From Alphaproteobacteria bacterium (GTDB taxonomy: Bacteria > Pseudomonadota > Alphaproteobacteria > Rhodobacterales > Rhodobacteraceae), in NCBI GenBank assembly GCA_030425395.1, contig JAUIAS010000010.1, forward strand, positions 1 through 64,000: a stretch of 64,000 nt of DNA, in the 5' to 3' direction. This document shows positions 17,948 through 27,371 of this stretch, in pieces. Every line of letters begins with the position of its first letter. Position 1 is the stretch's first letter. The translations under genes and the position numbers were made by a program. A model generated the notes under the pieces. The model saw nothing but the letters and a program-made list of their open reading frames with translations, ran no database searches and was not told the DNA's origin.

Positions 17948-18002
17948 TAAATCGCGCGGCCAGTTCAGGGGCCGCGCCGCAAACCCGTGAAAGGCACACC
18001 CC

Positions 18003-18467
18003 ATGGCCGCGACATTAACCATCAACGGAACCGCGCACCTGGTGGACCTGCCCGACGATGTCCCCCTGCTCTGGGTGCTGCGCGACGACGTCGGCCTGAC
18101 CGGAACGAAATTTGGCTGCGGCGTGGCCGCCTGCGGGGCCTGCACCGTGCATATTGATGGCGAGGCGGTGCGCTCGTGTCAGGTGGCCCTTGGCGATGTG
18201 TGGGGCGATGTGACCACAATCGAGGGGATTGGCACGCCTGAGGCGTTGAGCCTGCTTCAAGCCGCATGGGTCGATCATCAGGTGGCGCAATGCGGCTATT
18301 GCCAGTCGGGACAGATCATGCAGGCGGCCGCGCTTCTGGCGCAGACACCTCTGCCCACCGATCAACAGATTGACGACGCGATGGCCGGCAACCTGTGTCG
18401 TTGTGGCACCTACCCGCGCATCCGCGCCGCGATCCACGCGGCCGCGTCCAAGATGCAGGAGGCATGA
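18003..18467 (+). CDS. iorA: Isoquinoline 1-oxidoreductase-like [2Fe-2S] subunit
   Basis: A 154-residue small subunit of the xanthine oxidase family. The plant-type [2Fe-2S] cluster ligands are in [16 protein letters not shown] and the following RSCQ; the second cluster is in [16 protein letters not shown] and [13 protein letters not shown]. It passes electrons from the molybdenum subunit encoded immediately downstream (ATGA overlap). It is closest in layout to IorA of isoquinoline oxidoreductase and to small aldehyde-dehydrogenase subunits; there is no separate FAD subunit gene. Confidence 0.92.
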   Translation: MAATLTINGTAHLVDLPDDVPLLWVLRDDVGLTGTKFGCGVAACGACTVHIDGEAVRSCQVALGDVWGDVTTIEGIGTPEALSLLQAAWVDHQVAQCGYCQSGQIMQAAALLAQTPLPTDQQIDDAMAGNLCRCGTYPRIRAAIHAAASKMQEA

Positions 18468-20710
18468 GCATGGCCAGCGTCAAGAAAATCCTGCGCCGCA
18501 CCTTTCTCATCGGCTCGGCCGCCATTGCGGGCGGCGTGGCCTTTGGTACATGGGTGGTGGTCCGCCCCGCGCCCAATCCGCTGCGCCCCGGCGATGGGCA
18601 GGCGGCGCTCAATCCATTTGTGCTGATCGACAGCACGGGCGTGATCCTGTTCGCGCCGCGCGCCGAGATGGGCCAAGGGGTACATACCACATGGGCCGCC
18701 CTGATTGCCGAGGAACTGGACATCGGTCTGGATCAGGTCACTGTGATGCACGGCCCCGCCGCAAAGGCCTATTACAACAGTGCGCTGATCGGCGAAGGGT
18801 TGCCCGGCAAGGGCTATGACCGGTCGGATTTCATGCATTCGGTTGGCGACGCTCTGGGCGTGATCGGCAAACCCATCGGGCTGCAGGTTACGGGCGGGTC
18901 CACGTCGATGAAGGACGGGTTCGACCGGATGCGCGAAGCCGGTGCGAGCGCGCGGGAAACCATCAAGGAGGCGGCGGCGCAGCGGCTTGGCGTGGCGCGC
19001 GACCGGCTGGCGACAGAGGCCGGCGCGGTGATCGCCCCGGACGGCACGCGTATTGCCTATACCGATCTGGCCGAAGAGGCCGCCGGGATCACCCCCATCG
19101 ACGCCGCACCCCGCGACCCATCGAGCTGGCGGTTGCTGGGCCGGAGCCTGCCGCGCGTCGACATGGTGGGCAAGGTCACCGGGACGGCGGGCTTTGGCGT
19201 CGACACCCGGCTGCCGGGCATGAAGTTTGCCGCGCTCCGGATCAATCCGCGGCTTGGCGGCGACATGCGCGGGTTTGACGATACCGCCGCACAAACCATG
19301 CCGGGCGTAGAGCAGATCGTGGATCTTGGCACCGGGGTTGCGGTGGTCGCCACGAACACCTGGCTGGCGCAACAGGCCGTGGATGCGATCGAGATCGACT
19401 GGGGTCCGGCCCCCTATCCGGCCACCACGGAGGCCATTTTCGAGCGGATCGAAGCGGCATTTGAAGACGCACCAAATTCCACGATGCGGGATGATGGTAA
19501 CGTAAACACCATTCCGACCAATGCCACCCGGATCGAAGCGGAATACCGCGTGCCATTCCTGGCCCATGCCACGATGGAACCGATGAACGCCACCGCGCAT
19601 TACACCGGCGACACGCTGACGGTGTGGTGCGGGAACCAGTCCCCGACGTTTCAGCAGGCACGCTGTGCGGAGATCGCGGGGCTGGACAAGGACAAGGTGA
19701 TCATCAACACGACCTTTATGGGCGGCGGCTTTGGCCGTCGGGCCGAGCTTGATTTCGCAAGCTACGCCACGCGGATCGCGGTGGCCATGCCGGGAACGCC
19801 GGTTCAACTGACCTGGTCGCGCGAAGAGGACACGCGACACGATTTCTACCGTCCCGGCGCGATCGCGCGGTTCACCGGGGCCGTTGAAAAAGGGCGTGCG
19901 GTCATGCTGGATGCGTCGATTGCCGCGCAATCGCCGACCTTTCAGGTGATGCAGCGCGCCGCAGGCCTGCCCGGTGGCGGTCCGGACAGGGTTCTGGTCG
20001 AAGGGGCGTTCAACCAACCCTATGCGATCCCCAATTACCGGATAAACGGCCATGTGGCCGATCTGGCGGTGCCGGTCGGATTCTGGCGATCGGTCGGCAA
20101 TTCGCACAACGGGTTCTTTCACGAAACGTTCATCGACGAAATGGCCCATGCGGCGGGGGCCGATCCGCTGCAATTCCGTCTGGCGCTGATGCGCGACGAA
20201 CACGCCCCCAGCGCCGCCTGTCTGGAGGCGGTGGCCGAGATGTCGGGCTGGACCGGTTCGACGCCCGACGGCGTGGGGCGCGGCGTGGCCTTTACCTACA
20301 GCTTTGGCACACCGGTCGCGCAGGTGATCGAGGTCGTGCAGGAAGACGCCGGTATCCGCATCGCAAACGCGTGGATCGCCTGCGACATGGGGCTGGCGCT
20401 GGATCCGCGCAATATCGAAGCACAGATGACCGGCGGCATGATCTATGGGTTGTCGGCGGCCTGTTTCGAGGAAATCACCTTTGACGATGGCATGGTGGAA
20501 CAGGGGAATTTCCCCGATTACACGCCGCTGCGGATGCACAATACCCCGCGCACCGAGGTCCGCATTCTGGAAACCAACACGCATATGGGCGGAGCCGGGG
20601 AACCGGGAACCCCGCCCGCGATGCCCGCACTGGGCAATGCGTTGTTCGATCTGACCGGAACCCGCGCCCGCGCGCTCCCATTTTCGCGGAGCTTTGACCT
20701 TTTGACCTGA
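18464..20710 (+). CDS. iorB: Isoquinoline 1-oxidoreductase-like molybdopterin subunit
   Basis: A 748-residue molybdenum hydroxylase large subunit of the IorB type. The N-terminus has a twin-arginine-like signal ([20 protein letters not shown]), so export as a folded complex or membrane anchoring is likely. Cofactor-binding segments include [20 protein letters not shown]-like sequence near residue 65, [14 protein letters not shown], and [20 protein letters not shown], whose Glu matches the catalytic base of the family. The ATG at 18464 overlaps the iorA stop by four bases. The true substrate (N-heterocycle or aldehyde) cannot be read from sequence. No XdhC-type maturation gene is adjacent. Confidence 0.92.
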   Translation: MSMASVKKILRRTFLIGSAAIAGGVAFGTWVVVRPAPNPLRPGDGQAALNPFVLIDSTGVILFAPRAEMGQGVHTTWAALIAEELDIGLDQVTVMHGPAAKAYYNSALIGEGLPGKGYDRSDFMHSVGDALGVIGKPIGLQVTGGSTSMKDGFDRMREAGASARETIKEAAAQRLGVARDRLATEAGAVIAPDGTRIAYTDLAEEAAGITPIDAAPRDPSSWRLLGRSLPRVDMVGKVTGTAGFGVDTRLPGMKFAALRINPRLGGDMRGFDDTAAQTMPGVEQIVDLGTGVAVVATNTWLAQQAVDAIEIDWGPAPYPATTEAIFERIEAAFEDAPNSTMRDDGNVNTIPTNATRIEAEYRVPFLAHATMEPMNATAHYTGDTLTVWCGNQSPTFQQARCAEIAGLDKDKVIINTTFMGGGFGRRAELDFASYATRIAVAMPGTPVQLTWSREEDTRHDFYRPGAIARFTGAVEKGRAVMLDASIAAQSPTFQVMQRAAGLPGGGPDRVLVEGAFNQPYAIPNYRINGHVADLAVPVGFWRSVGNSHNGFFHETFIDEMAHAAGADPLQFRLALMRDEHAPSAACLEAVAEMSGWTGSTPDGVGRGVAFTYSFGTPVAQVIEVVQEDAGIRIANAWIACDMGLALDPRNIEAQMTGGMIYGLSAACFEEITFDDGMVEQGNFPDYTPLRMHNTPRTEVRILETNTHMGGAGEPGTPPAMPALGNALFDLTGTRARALPFSRSFDLLT

Positions 20711-20736
20711 GGCCGTTCGCCAACCGGGGGCGGACA

Positions 20737-20776
20737 TTTGCGGCAAATGCGGCGGAACCGCCGTATTTGCCGCAAA
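20737..20776. repeat. 40-bp near-perfect inverted repeat with nested palindromes
   Basis: TTTGCGGCAAATGCGGCGG (20737-20755), AA, then its reverse complement with a single G-U-type change (20758-20776). Each outer arm also contains its own palindrome (TTTGC-G-GCAAA and TTTGC-C-GCAAA). It starts 27 bases after the iorB stop. It may be the terminator of iorAB, but it lacks a clear T tract. Confidence 0.85.
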
Positions 20777-20972
20777 TTCCGCATGATTGTTTCCAATTCA
20801 CGCCCAATCTACCGCCTATTGAGACTCCCAGAGCAGTCAGCACCGCAAACCGGGGCCGGATCTGAAAAATCAGACCGCCCGGCGCGCGTGGCACAACATA
20901 CAGGCAATGGGCAACGGGAATGATCGGACAGCGCACTCAGCAAGCCGCAGGGGTCCACCGGGGTGATGCGAC

Positions 20973-23300
20973 ATGAGCACCCCCCTGACCATCATCAACG
21001 GCAGCTTTGAAAGCACCACGCATTCCGACGGCAATTGGTCCAGCGGCATTTTCGGCTGGGATATCACGACCCGGCGCGGCAGCGACGCCGGCGACTACAA
21101 TCCCGACGCGGCCGAACTTGATAACTCCGCAGTTGACGGCGACAACGTCGCCTATCTTTTGAAAGGCAGTCGCAGCAGTAGCGAAGTCAGCATCTCGCAG
21201 ACCCTCAGCGACACGTATACAGCCGGAAACATCTATGAATTCCAGCTTGATGTCGGGGATGGCGATTACAGCCCGTCCGGCGATGTCGCGTATGTGATCA
21301 ATATCTATGCCGGAAACACCGTGATCGGCACCGTGTCGGGATCGACTGGCAACATTGATACGCTGCAATCCGTGACCGTAACCTCGACCGTGGACGATGC
21401 GGCGTTGAACGGGCAAGCGATCCGCATCGAAATATCCATACCAAGCAGCAGTTCAAGCGCGGAATTGCTGATCGACAACGTCACAGGAACGGTGACCACC
21501 GCCAATGATGGCGATGTGGACGGCACGGATGGCGATGATCTGATCGACCTTGCCTATACCGACACCGACGGTGACGCGATCAACGACGGGTCAAGCACGC
21601 CGGGCACCGAAAACGACGATACCGTGCGCGCTGGCGAAGGCAACGACACCGTCTATAGCCTTGCCGGGGACGACACGATCTATGGCGGCTTTGGCAATGA
21701 TACGTTGTATGGCGGCGACGGCAATGACGTGCTGTATGGCATGGAAGGTGACCCGATCACCGAAAGCCTGAACTGGTCCACTGCCGGTTCGGACGGCACC
21801 GACATCACCGGTGGCTTCACCCAGAACACTGGTGAAATGGACGTGTCCGTTTCCTACATCAACACTGGCAACAACACCCCCGAGTTTCTGGTGGAGTCCA
21901 GCGACACGATTTATCGTGCCCCCGGCGAGGCGTTTGACCAGAACTCAAGCGGCTACGTATACGGTGACGGCGATGGCGACACCGCGCGGATCAGGTTGGA
22001 CTTTGACGCCAGCACCGGAAGCCCCGCAGCGGATGAGGTGTCAAACGTCGTCTTTCGCATCAACGATATCGACTGGGCTTCGAACAACCACCGCGATGTG
22101 GTCACCGTCAGGGCCTATGATACCAACGGCGTTGAAATTGAATTGACGCTGACCCCTTCGGGTGCCGACACGCTCAGCCCCGATGGCAACACGGTCACTG
22201 CCGCAGACACCAGCGAGAGCGAGGCCGATGCCGATGGGTCCGTTCTGGTCGAGGTCCCGGGCCCGGTGTCGCATATCGAGATCGACTATGGCAACGGGCT
22301 GAACGGCACCCAGGCGATCTGGATCAGCGACGTCTATTTCGACGTGCTCCCTGCCAATGACAATGACACCATCGACGGCGGCGCGGGCGACGATGACATC
22401 TATGGCCAATCCGGCAACGACATTCTGAGCGGTGGCGAAGGCGACGACACGATCAGCGGCGGTGCCGGCGACGACAGCATCACCGTGGCCGAAGGCGACA
22501 GCGCCTCCGGCGGCGATGGCGACGATACGTTCTTTCTGTCCGATCTGGGCGAAACCGGCTCGGGCACCATCTTTATCGACGGCGGCGAAGACGGCGAGTC
22601 GCAGGGAGACACGCTGTTTCTGGGGGGCTCCGCAGTCCGTCAGACGCTGAACCTGACAGTGGATCTGCCGGGTCAGAAGACCGGAACCGTCGAATTGCTG
22701 GATGGCACGATCGTGTCCTTCGACAATATCGAGAATATCATCTGCTTCACCCCCGGCACGACCATCCTGACCCCGCGCGGCCCGCGGGCCGTCGAGACGT
22801 TGCGCCCGGGCGATCTGGTGGTCACCCGCGATCACGGCCCCCAACCCCTGCGCTGGATCGGCGGACGGCGCGTGGCCGGGCGCGGAGCGCTGACGCCGTT
22901 GCGGGTGGATGCATCGCTGTTGCACAATGCGTCGGATGCGCTGATCGTATCCCCTCAGCACCGGTTGCTGTGGCAGGGGCCGCGCGCCCAGATGCTGTTC
23001 GGCGAAACCGAGGTTCTGGTCGCGGCCAAGCATCTGATGAACCATCCCGGCGTGACCTCAACTCCGGTTGATGCCGTGGACTATATCCATGTGATGTTCG
23101 ACCGCCACGAGATCATCTATGCAAACGGCACCCCGACAGAAAGCTTCTATCCCGGCGACAGCGCGCTCGGCGCGGTCAGCGATGGCAGCAGAGACGAAAT
23201 GTTTGGCATTTTCCCCGAACTGCGCTGCGATCCTGCCGCCTTTGGCCCCACGGCACGGCTATGCCTGCGCGCGCACGAAGGACCGCTTCTGGTGGCCTGA
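20973..23300 (+). CDS. RTX calcium-binding repeat protein with C-terminal Hint domain
   Basis: A 775-residue acidic, Gly/Asp/Asn-rich protein. Residues ~1-180 form a beta-rich domain. Two blocks of RTX nonapeptides follow (GGxGNDTLY type) at about 213-260 and 463-530, the calcium-binding repeats of type I-secreted proteins. A Hint_2 (hedgehog/intein-type) domain starts at Cys591 (CFTPGTTILTPRGPRAVETL) and includes LRPGDLVVTRD and VSPQHRLLW. There is no Sec signal. Proteins of this layout are common in roseobacters, and their Hint domains may self-process after secretion; the substrate or role is unknown. It is convergent with the amidotransferase gene, 12 bases away. Confidence 0.88.
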   Translation: MSTPLTIINGSFESTTHSDGNWSSGIFGWDITTRRGSDAGDYNPDAAELDNSAVDGDNVAYLLKGSRSSSEVSISQTLSDTYTAGNIYEFQLDVGDGDYSPSGDVAYVINIYAGNTVIGTVSGSTGNIDTLQSVTVTSTVDDAALNGQAIRIEISIPSSSSSAELLIDNVTGTVTTANDGDVDGTDGDDLIDLAYTDTDGDAINDGSSTPGTENDDTVRAGEGNDTVYSLAGDDTIYGGFGNDTLYGGDGNDVLYGMEGDPITESLNWSTAGSDGTDITGGFTQNTGEMDVSVSYINTGNNTPEFLVESSDTIYRAPGEAFDQNSSGYVYGDGDGDTARIRLDFDASTGSPAADEVSNVVFRINDIDWASNNHRDVVTVRAYDTNGVEIELTLTPSGADTLSPDGNTVTAADTSESEADADGSVLVEVPGPVSHIEIDYGNGLNGTQAIWISDVYFDVLPANDNDTIDGGAGDDDIYGQSGNDILSGGEGDDTISGGAGDDSITVAEGDSASGGDGDDTFFLSDLGETGSGTIFIDGGEDGESQGDTLFLGGSAVRQTLNLTVDLPGQKTGTVELLDGTIVSFDNIENIICFTPGTTILTPRGPRAVETLRPGDLVVTRDHGPQPLRWIGGRRVAGRGALTPLRVDASLLHNASDALIVSPQHRLLWQGPRAQMLFGETEVLVAAKHLMNHPGVTSTPVDAVDYIHVMFDRHEIIYANGTPTESFYPGDSALGAVSDGSRDEMFGIFPELRCDPAAFGPTARLCLRAHEGPLLVA

Positions 23301-23312
23301 ACCCCGCGGCGC

Positions 23313-24107
23313 TCAGGCGCTTTGTGCCAGTCCACCCAATTGCCCGCCCCCGGACCTGCTGCCTTCGCGCCACCTGCGCGCCGCGTCGCCAAAGGCCCGG
23401 AACAACGGCCGTGATACCGGATCGTTGGCCGCATTCCATTCGGGATGCCATTGCACCGACAGGGTAAACCCGGGCGCGCCATCCACATAGATCGCCTCGG
23501 GCGTGCCATCGGGGGCCTGCCCGTCAATGACGATCCGCGCACCCGGCGTCTTGATCCCCTGCCCATGCAAGGTGTTGGTCATCACCTCGGGCGCACCGAG
23601 CAACCGATGAAAAACCCCACCCTCGGTAAAGGACACCGAATGGCGGAGGGCAAATTTTTCTTCCAGCGTGCCGTCTGGCGGCATGCGGTGGTTCATCCGG
23701 CCCGGCAGATCGCGTATCTCGGGATGCAAGGTGCCGCCCATCGCGACATTGACCTCCTGAAACCCGCGGCAGACCCCGAGAAACGGCTGCCCCCGTTCCA
23801 CACAGGCGCGCACCAGCGGCAACGCAATCGCGTCGCGGGCCCTGTCAAAGGCCCCGTGCGCCTCGGTCGGGGCCTCGCCGTATTCCTCTGGATGCACATT
23901 GGGGCGCCCGCCGGTGAACAGAAACCCGTCACAGGTTTCAAGAAGCTCGGCCACGCTGACAAAGCGCGGATCGGCAGGGATCAGAAGCGGGATGCAGTCG
24001 GCGACCTCGGCCACCGCCTGAGAGTTCATCGTCCCGCCCGCGTGGGCGGGATACTGATCATTGATGAGAAACGAATTCCCGATGATTCCGACAATTGGGC
24101 GGGTCAT
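23313..24107 (-). CDS. Gamma-glutamyl-gamma-aminobutyrate hydrolase family amidotransferase
   Basis: A 264-residue class I glutamine-amidotransferase-like hydrolase of the PuuD type. The nucleophile elbow is PFLGVCRGFQEVNVAMGG and the His-Glu pair is VQWHPEWN; the family start MTRPIVGIIGNSF is intact. It would cut gamma-glutamyl bonds, for example in polyamine breakdown. No other putrescine genes are nearby. I used the ATG at 24107; a longer frame to 24197 adds 30 residues without family character. Confidence 0.9.
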   Translation of the reverse strand: MTRPIVGIIGNSFLINDQYPAHAGGTMNSQAVAEVADCIPLLIPADPRFVSVAELLETCDGFLFTGGRPNVHPEEYGEAPTEAHGAFDRARDAIALPLVRACVERGQPFLGVCRGFQEVNVAMGGTLHPEIRDLPGRMNHRMPPDGTLEEKFALRHSVSFTEGGVFHRLLGAPEVMTNTLHGQGIKTPGARIVIDGQAPDGTPEAIYVDGAPGFTLSVQWHPEWNAANDPVSRPLFRAFGDAARRWREGSRSGGGQLGGLAQSA

Positions 24108-24218
24108 GATCACCTGTACTGTTTGCGCATGGCGCAGGATAGACGCGCGCGCGGCGGCCTGCAACCGCATCGCGCCCATTGCACGCGCCTGAACCACCCC
24201 GCACAGATCGCCACCGGA

Positions 24219-24644
24219 TCAGATTTCCGCGACAAGCCCCGCCGCATCAATGCCCGCTTGTGCGGCGATGGCATCATTATCAGAGGTATCGCCGGTCACA
24301 CCGACCGCCCCGATCAAGGTGCCCCGCTTGTCACGCACCAGAACACCGCCCGGCACCGGCACCACCTGTCCTGCGAACAGACCGTTCACAGCGCCCATGA
24401 AATAGGCCTGCGCCTCTGCCCGCGCCATCTGCGCGGTGCCCGCCATCCCCAGCATGACCGCGCCATAGGCCTTGCCATGCGCAATTGCGAACCGTCCTGC
24501 GGATGCGCCATCCTCACGTTCAAAGGCAATCACATGCCCCCCCGCGTCCAGAACCACCACCGACAAGGGCTTCAGGTCCAACTCGCGCCCCTTCTCCAGA
24601 GCCTTGCGCACAATGCTGCGCGCCTTTCTCAGCGTAATCGCCAT
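24219..24644 (-). CDS. glcG: GlcG/HbpS family protein (DUF336)
   Basis: A 141-residue GlcG-like protein (MAITLRKARSIVRKALEKG, LSVVVLDAGGHVIAFEREDGAS, HGKAYGAVMLGM, VPVPGGVLVRDKRGTLIGAVGVTGDTSDND). The exact function is unsettled; related HbpS binds and degrades heme. In E. coli glcG sits beside glcB in the glycolate operon, and here the next gene upstream on the same strand is malate synthase G, so the pairing is kept. AAGGAGG lies eight bases before the ATG at 24644. Confidence 0.85.
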   Translation of the reverse strand: MAITLRKARSIVRKALEKGRELDLKPLSVVVLDAGGHVIAFEREDGASAGRFAIAHGKAYGAVMLGMAGTAQMARAEAQAYFMGAVNGLFAGQVVPVPGGVLVRDKRGTLIGAVGVTGDTSDNDAIAAQAGIDAAGLVAEI

Positions 24645-24666
24645 GCCTGCGATCCTCCTTACCATG

Positions 24667-24697
24667 CTTCTTCTGGCCAAAAATACTCCCGGGGGAG
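24667..24697 (-). repeat. Dispersed 3'-end element, copy B
   Basis: On the minus strand CTCCCCCGGGAG is followed by TATTTTTGGCCAGAAGAAG. Over the 24-base core it differs from copy A (17172-17205) at one position. Here it lies after the triple hairpin repeats that follow malate synthase and just before the ribosome binding site of glcG. Confidence 0.65.
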
Positions 24698-24702
24698 CGC
24701 GA

Positions 24703-24880
24703 GGGGGCAGGAAGCCCCCTCGCTCCGTCACTTGAATTGTCGCGCCCGGTCGAGCGCTCTGGGGGGGCAGGAAGCCCCCTCGCTCCGTCACTTGAATTGT
24801 CGCGCCCGGTCGAGCGCTCCGGGGGGGGCAGGAAGCCCCCTCGCTCCGTCACCTGATTATCGCGCCCCGTCGCCGGTCGG
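24703..24880. repeat. Three tandem ~60-bp repeats, each with a GC hairpin
   Basis: Three head-to-tail copies with periods of 60 and 61 bases. Each starts with GGGGGCAGGAAGCCCCC, a perfect short hairpin with an AGGAA loop, continues with TCGCTCCGTCACTTGA, a GTCGCGCCCGGTCGAGCGC segment and a G run. The first two copies are nearly identical; the third diverges after TCGCTCCGTCAC. They fill the gap between the glcB stop and glcG. Confidence 0.85.
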
Positions 24881-24892
24881 CGCGCTGCGGGT

Positions 24893-27040
24893 TTATCCGG
24901 TTTGCGACGCCTTCAGTTCAAGCCGCCGACGGTGCAACACAGGCTCGGTATAGCCCGAAGGCTGGACACGCCCGTCGAAAACAAGGTCGCAAGCGGCCTT
25001 GAACGCGATCCCGTCAAAGCCCGGAGCCATTGGCACATAGGCGGCATCACCCGCGTTCTGACCATCGACCACGGCCGCCATGCGCTTCATCACATCCATC
25101 ACCTGATCACGGCTGACCACGTCGTGGTGCAGCCAGTTGGCGATGTGCTGGGCACTGATCCGGCAGGTGGCGCGGTCTTCCATGAGGCCGACGTTGTTGA
25201 TGTCGGGCACCTTGGAACAGCCCACCCCCTGATCAACCCAGCGCACGACATAGCCAAGGATGCCTTGGGCGTTGTTCTCGACCTCGCGGAGGATCTGCGC
25301 TTCGCTCCATTTCCGATAGGTGGCCAACGGGATTTCGAGGATGCCGTCCACGTGGGCGCGCCGTCCGCCGGCCTTGAGCTTGGCCTGCACCGCGAACACA
25401 TCGACCTTGTGATAATGCAGCGCGTGCAGCGTGGCAGCGGTAGGAGACGGCACCCAGGCGCAGTTTGCCCCGGATTTGGGGTGTTCGATCTTTTGCTCCA
25501 GCATCGCCGCCATCATGTCGGGCATGGCCCACATGCCCTTGCCGATCTGGGCCTTGCCGGACAGGCCGCATTCCAGACCGATATCGACGTTGAGGTTCTC
25601 GTAGGCACCGATCCAGCCCTTGCGCTTGATGAAATCCTTGCGGCTGAAGGGCCCCGCCTCGATCGAGGTATGGATTTCGTCGCCGGTGCGATCGAGGAAG
25701 CCCGTGTTGATAAAACAGACCCGCGATTTGGCCGCGCGAATACATTCCTTGAGGTTCACAGACGTGCGGCGTTCTTCGTCCATGATGCCGATCTTGACGG
25801 TATTGCGCGGCAGGCCGAGCATATCTTCGACCCGGTCAAAGGTGCGCACGGCAAAAGCCACTTCCTCGGGGCCATGCATCTTGGGCTTGACCACATAGAC
25901 CGATCCCTTGACCGAATTGCCACCGTCGCGTTGCAGATCGTGCATGGCGATCAGGGTGGTGATCGCCGCATCCATCAGCCCTTCGAACACCTCGTTTCCG
26001 TCGCGGTCCAGAATCGCCGGGTTGGTCATCAGGTGGCCCACGTTGCGCACCAGCATCAGCGCCCGCCCCTTGAGCGTCACCTCGCCCCCGCCGGGTGCCT
26101 GATAGGTGCGATCAGCGTTCAGACGGCGGGTCACGGTCTGGCCGCCCTTTTCAAAGGAATCCTCCAGATCGCCCCGCATCAGGCCCAGCCAGTTGCCATA
26201 GGCGAGCACCTTGTCTTCCGCATCGACACACGCCACGGAATCCTCGCAATCCATGATCGCGGACACGGCGCTTTCCATTATCACATCGGCAAGGCCAGCC
26301 TGATCGCGGCTGCCGATGGGGTGGGTGCGATCGAACACCAGTTCCACGTGCAGGCCGTTGTTGCGCAGCAACACTGCATCGGGGGCCTTGGGGTGGCCGA
26401 GGTAGCCCACGAATTTCTCCGGTTGGGCCAGCGGCATGTCATCCACCAGCAACGCGCCGTCGTGGATATGGTAGCGGCGCGCATCGGCGTGGCTGCCGCC
26501 GTCGATGGGAAACGCTTCGTCGAGGAACACGCGGGCGCGGGCCACAACGCGCGCGCCGCGTCCCTTGTCATATGGGCCTTTAGGTGCCGGTGTTCCCATT
26601 GCGTCCGTGCCATAGAACCCGTCATAGAGGCTGCCCCAGCGGGCATTCGCGGCATTCAGCGCATAGCGCGCATTGGTGATCGGCACGACAAGCTGCGGGC
26701 CGGGTGTGGCCGCGAATTCGGGATCGGTATTCTCGGTTTCAATCTCGAAATCCGGGCCTTCGGGCAGCAGATAGCCTATCTCTTCGAGAAAAGCGCGATA
26801 AGCGATATGGTTATGCGCCATACCCCGGTGTTCGACGTGCCACGCGTCAATCTTGGCCTGAATATCTTCGCGTTTTTGCAGCAGCGCACGATTTTCGGGA
26901 CCAAGGTCGTGAATCAGCCCCGACAGGCCGGACCAGAAATCACCGGCGGCGACGCCAGTGCCCGGAAGCGCCTTGGTTTCAATGAATTCAACCAGTTCGG
27001 TTGAAATTTCTAATCCGCTGATCGACTTGCGTTGGTCCAT
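24893..27040 (-). CDS. glcB: Malate synthase G
   Basis: A 715-residue monomeric malate synthase, which condenses glyoxylate with acetyl-CoA to malate. Typical motifs include [84 protein letters not shown] and [15 protein letters not shown]. The ATG at 27040 is preceded by GGAG. It is transcribed away from a 160-base gap that holds a promoter and a palindrome. No isocitrate lyase is present, so glyoxylate from glycolate or purines is the likely feed. Confidence 0.97.
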   Translation of the reverse strand: MDQRKSISGLEISTELVEFIETKALPGTGVAAGDFWSGLSGLIHDLGPENRALLQKREDIQAKIDAWHVEHRGMAHNHIAYRAFLEEIGYLLPEGPDFEIETENTDPEFAATPGPQLVVPITNARYALNAANARWGSLYDGFYGTDAMGTPAPKGPYDKGRGARVVARARVFLDEAFPIDGGSHADARRYHIHDGALLVDDMPLAQPEKFVGYLGHPKAPDAVLLRNNGLHVELVFDRTHPIGSRDQAGLADVIMESAVSAIMDCEDSVACVDAEDKVLAYGNWLGLMRGDLEDSFEKGGQTVTRRLNADRTYQAPGGGEVTLKGRALMLVRNVGHLMTNPAILDRDGNEVFEGLMDAAITTLIAMHDLQRDGGNSVKGSVYVVKPKMHGPEEVAFAVRTFDRVEDMLGLPRNTVKIGIMDEERRTSVNLKECIRAAKSRVCFINTGFLDRTGDEIHTSIEAGPFSRKDFIKRKGWIGAYENLNVDIGLECGLSGKAQIGKGMWAMPDMMAAMLEQKIEHPKSGANCAWVPSPTAATLHALHYHKVDVFAVQAKLKAGGRRAHVDGILEIPLATYRKWSEAQILREVENNAQGILGYVVRWVDQGVGCSKVPDINNVGLMEDRATCRISAQHIANWLHHDVVSRDQVMDVMKRMAAVVDGQNAGDAAYVPMAPGFDGIAFKAACDLVFDGRVQPSGYTEPVLHRRRLELKASQTG

Positions 27041-27101
27041 TGCATCACTCCCGTTGCATCGCTGCGCGACTGTATCTCTTGGCTGAGTAGAACAAAAGTT
27101 T

Positions 27102-27136
27102 CCTATAGGCAACAAGATCGGTAAAACAATGTTACC
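27102..27136 (-). promoter_or_regulatory. glcB promoter with overlapping GGTAA/TTACC palindrome
   Basis: On the minus strand TTGTTT (27124-27129), 16 bases, TATAGG (27102-27107) is a plausible sigma-70 promoter reading into glcB. The -35 box lies inside the inverted repeat GGTAAAACAATGTTACC (27120-27136). The GGTAA-N7-TTACC shape resembles operators of FadR/GlcC-type GntR regulators; that link is inference. Confidence 0.45.
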
Positions 27137-27200
27137 AATTTTGGCAAATTCTCGGGACTCGGCCAATCATTCGGGGGCGATCAGGTGTTCGATTGCCTTC

Positions 27201-27371
27201 TCAAGACCCTTTATGCCCGCTTTTTGCGGTGCTTCTTTCCCGGCGGCACCGGTCCGAACAAAAGCGCACCTCATCCCAGACCTTGGCCCATTTGCGCCGC
27301 CATGTGAACGGGCGCGCGCAGGTGGCGCAGGTCTTGGTGGGCAGGTCACGTTTCTTGCGCTGTTTGGCCAT
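27201..27371 (-). CDS. DUF2256 zinc-ribbon-like small protein
   Basis: A 56-residue protein, MAKQRKKRDLPTKTCATCAR, followed by PFTWRRKWAKVWDEVRFCSD and RCRRERSTAKSGHKGS. The CxxC and CxxxC pairs and the FTWR(R/K)KW core match DUF2256, a family of about 50 residues usually found beside (or fused to) this class of cryptochrome. Its ATG shares one base with the photolyase stop (TGATG), so it is translationally coupled. The function is unknown; the cysteines suggest metal binding. It is short enough to be missed by standard length cut-offs. Confidence 0.88.
   Translation of the reverse strand: MAKQRKKRDLPTKTCATCARPFTWRRKWAKVWDEVRFCSDRCRRERSTAKSGHKGS

Noticed and set aside
18410-20746. 778-codon open frame on the minus strand opposite iorB
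   Set aside because: It mirrors the codon structure of the real molybdenum-subunit gene and its product has no recognisable family features; long antisense frames are expected in high-GC DNA.
24703-24880. CRISPR array
   Set aside because: Units are contiguous with near-constant sequence and no unique spacers, and no cas genes are present.
24902-27004. 700-codon open frame on the plus strand opposite malate synthase
   Set aside because: It is an antisense shadow rich in His/Arg/Gln without domains, while the opposite strand encodes an intact malate synthase G.
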